Shown here: positions 28,501 to 40,000 of the stretch, piece after piece
Layout: each line of letters opens with the position of its first letter
How positions within the stretch are numbered: position 1 is the stretch's first letter
Source of the DNA: Cristatella mucedo
Lineage: Eukaryota > Bryozoa > Phylactolaemata > Cristatellidae
DNA length: 64,000 nucleotides
NCBI GenBank assembly: GCA_009760855.2
Contig: WPIO01000017.1
Location: forward strand, 1,985,501-2,049,500
Direction of reading: 5' to 3'
Notes under the pieces: model-generated
What the model saw: only the letters and a program-made list of their open reading frames with translations
What the model was told of the DNA's origin: nothing
The model's database searches: none
Program-made: the position numbers and the translations under genes

Positions 28501-31500
28501 GGGCTAATTTGTGTCCTACAAACGGACGGCTTGAGGATGCCGGAGCGTTTTTTTTTATGTCGCTGAAGCTACGCCCTGTATGGACGGCCTATGTCGATAA
28601 AGAGCGATTGCATTCGATGGCAGCCACTAAATTAGGGGGGATCGCGGGGGAGGACGCTGCAAAAGGGTCAATCGTAGCGCGATTACCTCAGCTTGCCAGC
28701 CAGCTCGGTGCAGCCGTCGACCGCGTCCAGCAGTTCATGAAACTGCTTGAAGAGCTCCTGTCGACACACACTGAGTCTAGAACGGCGAAGCGGTAAGATG
28801 CACACGCGAGTGCGGCTCACTCGTTTCAATCTGGGAGCCTCCGGCAAGACACGCATGTCCGTGAAAGTCGGCAGATGGTCAGCACGTGCTTGAAAAGAAT
28901 CGAGGCAGAGCTCAGGCATCCGAACCCGCAGTAGCGTAAGTGCCGTAGGAGCAGGGACTCGTTGGCTGACGACGATTCGCTTGCATGCCAGCACTGCTTC
29001 AACGCTGATAGGCCGACCTCCAGAATGTGCCGAGCGTCGGCCTAGAGGTAGTTTGCCTGCTTCATTCAGCACTTCCGATCGTCAGCCAAATGCAAGTTCT
29101 GCGAAACGAGCCTCCTCCGAACTTGCAACTTATCCTGCACATCCAGCGAGATGAGTGAGCGCCCAGGATCATTCGAACCAGCTTGCGTTCAGGCTGAACC
29201 CTCCTCGGGCTTACCGGTGTCCCGGCGAACATTGGCGAAGCCAAACATCGAAAGTAAGACTGTAGGCAAAGAGGCAAGACTACGATAAATCCACTTAGCC
29301 CACGGTAAGGCACCGTGATGAGGAGGCTCCTTCATCTTGTGCGTTTACTAAAGCGCTCGGTCTATTTCTTTTCATAGCGCACGCTCTCCCTCCATATATT
29401 CGCTCAGCGAAATCTAGGGTTTTATTTGTGTGCAGATGGCATACATCTGTACCTTAGCTTTAACCCTTTTTCACCTTCCAACACCCCAAACTCTCTTATA
29501 TTACTTGCTGCATATATTGCTGATGCTGATATTCGCATTTGGATGGTGGTAAACTTCTTCAAATGGATTGACGATAAAAACCAACTTCCTGATTACTTGC
29601 AAACCTACTGTTACTCAGAAATTGGAATGGCTAAACCTCAAAATGAGCTTGCCAGCTAGCATTTCTCCTGTAGCATCTGCATGAAATCTGGGTGTCCTCT
29701 TCCAAAGTGACCTTCCAATAGAAGACCACATCAGCTAGCTCTACAGTCAAGTCTGCCTACTTTCAGCTGCATACCATTGCAGAAACTCAGGCCTGCTTAG
29801 ATAGGGATACCGAATCCAAGTTAGTCCATATTATTAAACATTCCATCTCGACTTCTGTAACTCACTACTTACAGGTATTCCCACCGATGCAATATAGCGC
29901 TTACAGTTGGAGCAAATCTCTGCAGCTAGGCTCGTCTGTCGTGAACTTCGAAGATGCCACATTCAATCACTTCCGGCTGACCTGCACTGGCCCCCAATCA
30001 AATAAATAAAATAAATATAATTCATTTGTATAGCGCCCCAAGAGAACTTAATCTCTATTCAGGCGCTTTACATATGCCTCGGGGCTCGAGCCCACGACCT
30101 CAGCCAGACAGACCTTGGCCGGGACGAGCGCCTTAATCGCTGGACCAATCCAGCTCAGCAAGCAACCTATCTATCGACTTTAAGGTTTTTTCTCTCACTT
30201 TTAGGTCTCTTCATTCTCATGCTCCAATCTACCTATCCTAACTACTCCCTACTAGGCTCGGCATCGAACCACCTACACTTTCGATTCAGTCATCTAGCTG
30301 TGCCTAGAACCAAACTCAGATCATTTTACCATACCTTTAGTTCGTATGCTTGCATAGCCTGGAACTTACTCTCAACAAGCTTTCGGACAGTCCCTGACTT
30401 GACATCTAAAAATAAGCTAAAGCCACCAGTTCTCCCACGGAATTTGCTGGGTACCTGTGAATTGTCTTGAGTGTGCTCGTGTGTGCTGATGCTGTGCATT
30501 TTATCACTAAGCATATTGACATGCTACCATGCTGACATAAACGCCACGATTTCGAAACAATTGTGCACCCGCATTCTCGCGAAAATGGCTTGCCCACATT
30601 CCGACTCATTCGAACTGCAGGTCTACTTAGGCATGAGTGATCTCGCGAACTTCACCCCCTAGCTCGCGGCATCTGTAAAGTGCCTAGAGAGAGATCCAGT
30701 TCTCGGAGGGCGCTACACAAATGTATTGTTATTATCATTTCCAAAACAGGCAATGTGAAACTGTGATTTTGATTTGACATTACAGGTAACGGCGTTTCGA
30801 GTTTACACACAAAATTCAACGCAACCGCAAAGTTTTCATTGTCCGAATATCCTCCGAAGGCCCGGCTCAGTTCGAAAGTGAGTGGCCAAGCACTTTCGAA
30901 CTTCGATCCGCCTGCCATTTCCAAAGTAAGCAACTCGCAGCTGCAACTTTAATTGTGTACTCACATAATATTGATATATCTACCAGCAGACGATGCTGTG
31001 TAGAGTTAACTTATAAAACTGCATAACGTAAAATGCTTGCATTCTCGGGCAGATGGCTCCCCGAAAGATGGCCGTCCTCCTAGGCGGTGGCCCGGCAGTT
31101 TCGAACTTCGATAAACCTGCCATGCTAAAAACAAGCTTTGTGAAGTTCTGATCTGAATTGCATATTACAGGTGTTGCGAGTTGACCTACAAAAATTTTAC
31201 GAGTTTTCGCGAGCATGGTCTCGTGACAATGGCCTCTAACGGCCGGTTCAGCAGGTCTTGCAAACTGCGATGGTATAGCCATGCTAAAAACATTAAGTTT
31301 TGCTGAGCCTTTATTTACTAGTAGCACTGTCTACGATATGCGATAAAAATCAGAGCTTGACGATGCTTATGTTTGGCTTCACGCCGTTTGAAGTCACGAA
31401 GCTTTACTGTATTCTGGACGGGTGTTGACCGGTGCAATCAGCTGGCATCTTACTACAGCACACCGTGAAAGACCTAACCGATCGTGAAAAGACCGTGAAA

Positions 31501-34171
31501 GTGGCATACGAAAATTTGGCGTTGCCCTTCCTTATACAACAAGTGGCCAACACTTTCACTCTGCTTAGAAAACTTGGGGGAGGTGCTTCCGAAGCCTCTG
31601 GTATGATTTAGTCGGCGAAGATCGTCTCGTCAGTCCGGTAAGTTGCCCTGTCAGAGGCGGTGGTTGAATCTCTTAGATCAGTAGTTCTCAACCTTCCTAA
31701 TGCCGCGACCCTTTACTACAGTTCCTCACGTTGTGGCGACCCCCAATCATAAAATTATTGGGTGCAAAATTCCGGTGGCCTTAGGCGAGCCCTGTGAAAG
31801 GGTCGAGCGTCGCAATTGCCACATTACTCCACTTCTCGCCGACCTGCACTGGCTACCAGTCAAGCAACGGATTGACTTCAAGGTTTTGTCGCTCACTTTT
31901 AGGTCCCTTCATTCTATGGCTCCAGCCTATCTTTCAGATAGACTACCCCATCAGGCCAAGCATCGTACCACCCGCTTTTCGGAATCCAACAGTCTACAAA
32001 TACCTTGTACAAACCTCAAATCCTTTGGAGACCGTGCATTTAGTTCGTATGCTCCCAAAGCCTGGAACTCCCTCCCGACCTGCTTCAGAACATCCCCTGA
32101 CCTGACAACATTTAAAAGGAACTTAAAAACACACCTATTTAGGGCAGCATTTAGTGGGTCCCTGTGATTCGTCCTTGATGTGCTTATGCATGCTGACACT
32201 GTGCATGCTGCCACTAACCACATTTGCATGCTGACCCTGTGCATGTCACCCCTAACCATATTATTCAATTTGTTTGTTTATCAAGCATGATGTTACTCAC
32301 GATTCAATAGTGTTTCCCTTTGCAGCAAATGTAAAGCGCCTAGAGAGATAGATCCGAAGGGCCAAATCTAGCAATGGCATAGCTTTCATGTTGACAGAGG
32401 CTGCCGTGTCCACATTGGTGCAATGAGATAGAACTGAATGACCAACCAATTATAGAAGGTCGCATATAAAGAGTCAACACAGTAAAAGCAGCAGTAAGAC
32501 ACGAGGAAAGAAAGTTTGACATGCGCTCCCGTGACTATTGCAACGTTAATCATGCTACAGTTGGCTGTTAGTTTCCTTTAACATTTCTGCCAGGGGTAGC
32601 ATTTCAGCGTTAAACCACCTAAACTCGTTCAGACCATGCTTACGGAGAATTCGGAGTGCAAACGTTAAAGTGAACTCACCTTTTTCAGCAGCAGCTTTGC
32701 TCATCTGCCACACTGCCGCGCACTCTGCACCTCTCGAGTGCAGAGTGCGCGGCTCATGTCAGGATCTGCAGCTGGCTGCTGCTGCTCCCGCCCCGCCTTC
32801 CCGCTTGCTGCTGCTGCTGCACAAGTCTGTATCTGCTGTGAGTGTGCGTGCCGAGGAGAAGGTGCAAATGACCCTGGGTCTTGGGTTCGAGTCCATGCAG
32901 CGAGTAGTCCTTTATTGGCCACTGCAAGCTGGGTGGTGAGCGATGAAGTTGCTCGGTCACTGCATGTGCCCAGTGGCAGAAGTATTTACACATGCCCGCT
33001 GCAGGCTAGCTACGGTCTTCGGGACGACTGACCGGATCAGTTTTTATCTGATAAATAAAGCCGTCGCCCACGAGTCTCCGTGGTCGCAGAATGCCCCTGC
33101 ATTGTAGCGCGTTGATGGAAACATTCCTTTTCTGCAACGCCAGCAATGCATTGCAATGCAATGCTTCAATACCCGACTTGCGTCAGAACGTCCCCTGACA
33201 TGACCACATTTAAAAAGAACGTAAAAACACACCCATTTAGGACAGCATTTAGTGAGTCCCTGTGATTCGCCCTTCATGTGCTTATGCGTGCTGACAGTGT
33301 GCATGCTGCCACTGACCACATTTGCATGCTGACCCTGTGCATGTCACCCTTAACCATGTTATTCATTTTTTTGTTTATCAAGCATGATGTTACTCACGAT
33401 TCAATAGCGTTTCCCTTTGCAGGAAATGTAAAGCGCCTAGAGAGAGATTAAGTTCTCTGAGGGCGCTTTATCAAGTGCATTATTATTATTAGGATAATAG
33501 CCTAATTGGCTGCTAATGTAGCAATCAGTATCGACATTTATAGTACTACCGAGCAGCTTCTAGAGAGATGGATACTGGTGTCGATAGCCAGATTATAAGT
33601 AGGTAAAGTGCTCGCTCTTCACGACCGAGGTCGTGAGTTCCAATCCTGCAGTGGACGATCCTTTATTGCCAACTGCAAGTGGTGGTGATAGCCCCTAAGG
33701 CTCTTCTGCCGCTATGCAAATGAGGCTGTTAAAATCAGCTAATATGAGACCGAAGCCGACAACGGCTAGGATCGCTGCAATGCAATGTGCACTGCTCGCT
33801 GTATGAGATCTTCCACACCCCTCCCCCTCCCCTCTCGACATAGTGCACTTTTCAGTGCACTTTCTCCTGCCTGCTTTATGTCGAGTCGTCGAATGTCGTC
33901 GGAGGTCGGGTAAAATTACCCATGGCACGGGACATCGAAGTAGTTGGGTGCCGAGTGGCTAGTCTTGCACGTGTGAGCAGTCTCTCTACGAAGCCTACCG
34001 GTGCCACAGCGTACAAGTGCATTTGGTTTTTTGCTTTGGCTGCAGCTGCCTGGGATTGTGCAGTCCCTTAAAAATGGATGCATCTAAGACAGGGGGTCGC
34101 GACAGTGAACCCCTGTCTTAGATGCATCCATTTTTAAGGGTTCACTGTCGCGACCCCTTTGGAGCTCGAAC

Positions 34172-34208
<37 letters not shown>

Positions 34209-36985
34209 CACTTGATAAAGCGCCCTCAGAGAACTTAATCTCTCTCTAGGCGCTTTACATTTCCTGCAAAGGGAAACGCTATTGAATCGTGAGTAACATC
34301 ATGCTTGATAAACAAAAAAATGAATAACATGGTTAGGGGTGACATGCACAGGGTCAGCATGCAAATGTGGTCAGTGGCAGCATGCACACTGTCAGCACGC
34401 ATAAGCACATGAAGGGCGAATCACAGGGACTCACTAAATGCTGTCCTAAATGGGTGTGTTTTTACGTTCTTTTTAAATGTGGTCATGTCAGGGGACGTTC
34501 TGACGCAAGTCGGGTATTGAAGCATTGCATTGCAATGCATTGCTGGCGTTGCAGAAAAGGAATGTTTCCATCAACGCGCTACAATGCAGGGGCATTCTGC
34601 GACCACGGAGACTCGTGGGCGACGGCTTTATTTATCAGATAAAAACTGATCCGGTCAGTCGTCCCGAAGACCGTAGCTAGCCTGCAGCGGGCATGTGTAA
34701 ATACTTCTGCCACTGGGCACATGCAGTGACCGAGCAACTTCATCGCTCACCACCCAGCTTGCAGTGGCCAATAAAGGACTACTCGCTGCATGGACTCGAA
34801 CCCAAGACCCAGGGTCATTTGCACCTTCTCCTCGGCACGCACACTCACAGCAGATACAGACTTGTGCAGCAGCAGCAGCAAGCGGGAAGGCGGGAGCAGC
34901 AGCAGCCAGCTGCAGATCCTGACATGAGCCGCGCACTCTGCACTCGAGAGGTGCAGAGTGCGCGGCAGTGTGGCAGATGAGCAAAGCTGCTGCTGAAAAA
35001 GGTGAGTTCACTTTAACGTTTGCACTCCGAATTCTCCGTAAGCATGGTCTGAACGAGTTTAGGTGGTTTAACGCTGAAATGCTACCCCTGGCAGAAATGT
35101 TAAAGGAAACTAACAGCCAACTGTAGCATGATTAACGTTGCAATAGTCACGGGAGCGCATGTCAAACTTTCTTTCCTCGTGTCTTACTGCTGCTTTTACT
35201 GTGTTGACTCTTTATATGCGACCTTCTATAATTGGTTGGTCATTCAGTTCTATCTCATTGCACCAATGTGGACACGGCAGCCTCTGTCAACATGAAAGCT
35301 ATGCCATTGCTAGATTTGGCCCTTCGGTTCTATTAGATGCCCGAGTGTGTGATTTCATCTTCTGTTTACTCCTTTTGATTTTAATATCAGTGAACTGGAC
35401 TGTTTGTGATCAGTATCACAGCAACCATGGAGGCTGAGCAGCCACATAGCCCATATGAACATACTCTTTCCGGTAGACAACTGAGTCAGAAGCCAGCTGT
35501 GGACGTGCAAGTATTTCGTTTATGTTATGGATTGAAAAAGCATGTTGATTTATATTAAGAATGAAACATATTAAGCTTAGTTCTGTCACATCTTCCTATT
35601 ACGATGGTGTGTTATCAACGATGACTGCTAAGTTACCTTGATGGGTTGCATTAGGGCATTCTTTATCGGGATGGCCGTAGAAGTACCAATTAGACTGAAG
35701 TGCGATTTTGGATTACACAGTAGTTGCTTTTCACCTGTAGGAAGCCTTATTTGTGATGTTGATGTGAATCTTGTTAGAGGCTAACTAAGAATGAGGTGTA
35801 GCTCTCAGACAAGGCTCCTGAGGCGTAGCTCTCAGACCTCCTGCTGACAATGGTTGTTGTGCTTGATGAAAGGTATCTTATGCTCTCTAGCACTTTCTTC
35901 TCCTTCCGTCGGATATGGAACTTACTCCCGACTGACGTCACGACACCCCCCCCCGACTTGACGACATTTGAAAAGAAGCTATAAACGCACTTGTTTCTCG
36001 AAGTATTTGATGGGTCCTTGTGATGTGTTCTCTCTGTGCTTATGAGAACTGAAGCTGCGTTACCACTAAACATACTTGTACGTTGACACTGTTACCTCTA
36101 AACAATAATATGCTTGTCATACCATGCATATTACTACTAACTATTTGATCATGCTTCCTTTGTAGCAAATGTTAAGTGCCTAGAAAGAAATTAAGATCTC
36201 TGAGGGTCTTATACAAATATATTGTTATTGTTATTATTATTGCTATTATTATTATTATTATTATCATAAACCATTAAAGCTCAAAACAGTTCATATGCCC
36301 ACCAAGTTTGTCTTCAATCAAAGAAATTCAGTCACGTGCCCCCTTTGCTGAAGTGGCTCTTGGTTGATCAGCAACTTAAGTGCCAAAGTTCTTACTTTGG
36401 CCCACGTGACCTACCAAGGCTTAGCTCGTGCCTAGCTGAACTGCTACGCCAGGTGCAGTCTCCTCGGGTCCTCCTAGGACAGTACAATAATAGCTGCCAC
36501 AAGTCTTCCACGTAAGCACTGCTGCCAACAAATGCTTTCCCCTGGCGTAGCCTACACTTTACAACTCACTTCCATCAATTCTGCACGCTGCCACTATCTA
36601 CTCTCCTGCAAACGATCTCACACTACTTTCTAGCGATCCAGTGCTGCCACTTCTAGGTTTCTTACTTTCTTAACTGGGCGCTTGACTCCTTGTCAAGCGC
36701 CCAGTCCTCACTTTGTCTTTGCTGCGTGCAAAGAGGTCTGTTGGCAACAACGTATGCACACCAACAGCTGCTTAGACTTTGAGTGTGCGCTACAGAAAGT
36801 TCCCCAGCATAAAAACGTTTAAGTCCTAACTACAGGCAGGCATAGATGTGCACAAGTCGGTGCGCCCATAAAGACACACACTCACACACGTCCGTGCACA
36901 CGTATAAACTCTTACACAACCCTTACGAGGAGAAGGGCTAGTGGAACCTGCCCCCCAACGAACCCGAGAGAGAGAGAGAGATAAA

Positions 36986-37016
<31 letters not shown>

Positions 37017-40000
37017 GGAAAATGGGAGGGATGGAGAGAGAAAGAGAAGAAGAGAGAGAGAGAGAAAGGGAAGAAGAGAGAGAGAGAAAGAGGGGGAGAG
37101 GAGAGGAGAGAGAGGGGAGGGACAGAGAGGGGAGACAGAGAGTGAGTGAGAGGAGAGAGAGGGGAGACAGAGAGTGAGTGAGAGGAGAGAGAGGGTAGTA
37201 TCGGGTGACAAGCAGCTTTGCATGCCAAATGAGCCTTCCCACACTTGCTTGACGGCCGGAGAAAGGTCAAGATTTGACCTCTTACTTGGCTCAACCGAGG
37301 TTGCAGCTCTGTACACATGCGGGATAGAATCGGCAGGTACGGAAAGCATATCTGCAGCTACCTGCTCTTCGGGCTTTCCCTGTTTTTCTTGGTGACACCT
37401 TCTCGGCGGCCATCGACGCAGACCTCCACGCTGGCCGCACTGTTCCCGGTCCCTTTGCACCAGATCAAAGCTGAGAAACAGAGAGTGGACATTTCGCGTA
37501 CTGCTGAGGTGAGCTCGAGCACAAAAGTATCGGCAGGGGCCCCTTATTTATGAGAAATAGTAGCCATTCGACGATGCAACATTTGACCGAAGTACAAACA
37601 ACGAATGCTCCAAAATAGCTCAATACCGTGCACGAAATCATTTTCATAAACCAGTGTATACAGCAGAAAAATTACGAGAGTAAGCGTCTTCGATCCTGAA
37701 AACTCATTTAAAGATGGCAGGTTCGTCCATTTTAAAGTGCCTCAACAACGACTACATTGTCCGTATCTGGAGCTACTTGGTTGGCCATTCGCAGTAGTAC
37801 GAAAACAACAGTGCGTCGACGCTGTACCCATTATGACAGAATGGTACAAAGTGAAGCTTTAGGCACGATACCCACTAGGACAGAACGGTAAAGAGAGAAG
37901 CTTTAGGTATCATGTCAGCCCTGCTAGGGTTCGTGCTCAAAGCCTGCAGGCTCCTACTGAGAAGCTAGTCGGTAGGGATACTTTACGGGCATCGACTTTA
38001 CGGGCATCGACTTTACGGGCATCTACTCGATGAACGAAATGCATGTTTATTTGCTCGGAAGGCAAAAAAGACGCCACTTCTGACCGTCAAGCAAGACAGT
38101 GGCTCGTTTGGAGTGGGCTGGGGGCGAGCGTGAGCACACATGGGGTCGGATCCATGACGATCGACTGAAATCGAAATCGATGATGCGATGAGATGCGATG
38201 AGAGCAAATTCACAATTTTCGGTAGCTGAACATGTATGCAGCATGTGCGTAGTTGATCCAACGAAGGTTTGTAATGTAATGTACCTCCGTCTGTAACTTC
38301 ACAAAGCCATAAAAGACAATGTGAGTGTTACGCAGGAGAGTTTTGCATAGCGCACTCACAGCCTAAGCGGCTTTCGGTACGCATTCGGTAGCCAACAGAC
38401 TTCGTCTCACGCAACAAAGAGAAAGTGGGAAGCATAGCAGAGTCAAGAGAGCAGTTAAGGTAGTGAGTAGCATGGAAGTAGCAGCTCAGGACCACTGAAA
38501 AGGATGAGCCATAGTCGGCAGCAGGAGAGTAGTTGCCGTTGCATAAGGTTTCAATGATCATTGCCTCCGAGGCAGCTTCTGTAGCGGATACCTGGTGTCA
38601 TGAGGCAAGACCTTAATTTAGAACTACTCTAAAGCATTGTAGTAGCTAGCGAAATGAACCTTCGTGGAGATAATTTTCTTTTCAAATAGGACCATGAGTC
38701 CATGCGTACGGCTAGTGGTGTTGAATATCTTTTTTCCATTACACCGAGAATGTAGTTTAGGGCTATTACGCTAACGGAGAATCCGAGTCAATCTTCATAC
38801 CTGAATGCCATTGAATGTCTCTGGGTTGAAAAAAACGGATTGAAGACTCAGAGCTCAGGTGGGTCGTATCACGGGCATAGAACTGCTTTTTCAACTTTGC
38901 CAGACGTTTGGAGAACGATGAGGCTAGACGTTTGCAAAAAAATTATTCCCTCTATGCCGGAGCAACTCAAGCAGGTTAATGCTTATCATGGAGGTGCTTA
39001 TTTTGTATATTGTGCATGATAACGGCAGGCTGCAATCGTGTTTCTTATATCAGAATCGAAACTTGTTGGGACCGGTGGCCATTTTAGGCGACCTCGCTGA
39101 TACTTCGGCACTCGAGTGAATATATGTGGCTACATCACATCAGGTGAGCCGTGATGGCACACTAGGTAAGGCAATTACTTTCACGACTTCGGTCGCGAGG
39201 TCGTGGGTTCGATTCCTGCGGTGGGCGATTCTTTATCGCCGCTGCAAGCGGTGGTGATAGCCGTAGAGGCTCTTCTGTCGCTATACAAAAAGAGGCTGTT
39301 AAATCAGCTGGGATTTATTTATTTATCACAACCGAGAAACCAGATATGAACTGTGCTTCAAACCTGAAACATCGGCTACCGTTGTCAAACAATATATTCT
39401 TACTTCCTAGCAAGGCTATTGAAAAAGCTGGGGTTTGCATTGCACCGGAACGCCAGGGTTGCAGGATCAGGATCCCTGGATCCTGATCCTGGCAAATAAG
39501 TGGTTAGAACGGATAGTGGTCACAGACCAGAGGCAACCTGCATGCTTGCATGAAGCAGCTCATAGCTAAAGGGTGGCTAGAATTAATCTTAAAGGTTAGT
39601 AGTACCAAATGGTGTCACCATATGCATAAGCACGAGACGCATAAATCTAACCGAGTCAATTAAATTAGACAAAGAACATAAGAAAGCATTAAGAATAACG
39701 AGCTGTAACAACAGCACCTCTTGATGTCCTGCTCCAATAGCCTGAGGTTTTGGTTCTCGTGACAGTATCTTGACAGTAATTTGTATAGCGCCCTATGAGA
39801 ACTTAATCCCTATTTAGGCGCTTCACATATGCCACAGGGCTCGAGCCACGACCTCGGCCAGACCTTAGTCGGGGCGAGAACCGTAACTACTAGGCCAAAC
39901 CAGCTCGGCATATTTAATAAAGTCCTCCTATATAAAGTAGGCATCACGTTTAGCTAAAATACGCCCGTTGCACATACGAGTTGTAAGGCATCTGGATAGA

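Larger units (their letters stand above)
25539..28686. other. ADAT1: ADAT1 last intron
   Basis: Contains two antisense LINE fragments (26222-26312, 26478-27460) and a SINE-B copy (27762-27942). No other gene is seen. Confidence 0.6.
32354..33490. repeat. Left arm of 1.13-kb inverted repeat
   Basis: Its reverse complement is found at 34196-35327. The arms look identical except for a 5-bp insertion (about 32790-32797) in this arm. The arm holds about 800 bp of unassigned sequence and a LINE 3' end (33165-33490) pointing inward. Confidence 0.95.
34196..35327. repeat. Right arm of 1.13-kb inverted repeat
   Basis: Reverse complement of 32354-33490. Its inner end starts with a longer (AAT)n tract than the left arm's ATT tract. 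Confidence 0.95.
28777..37361. other. ADAT1: ADAT1 8.6-kb intron
   Basis: Packed with repeats: a LINE with a nested SINE, a SPIN-like hAT, a 1.13-kb inverted repeat, LINE tails, a second LINE family and a GA microsatellite. The open frame at 28777-29072 and sequence at 30.75-31.67 kb are unassigned. Confidence 0.6.
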
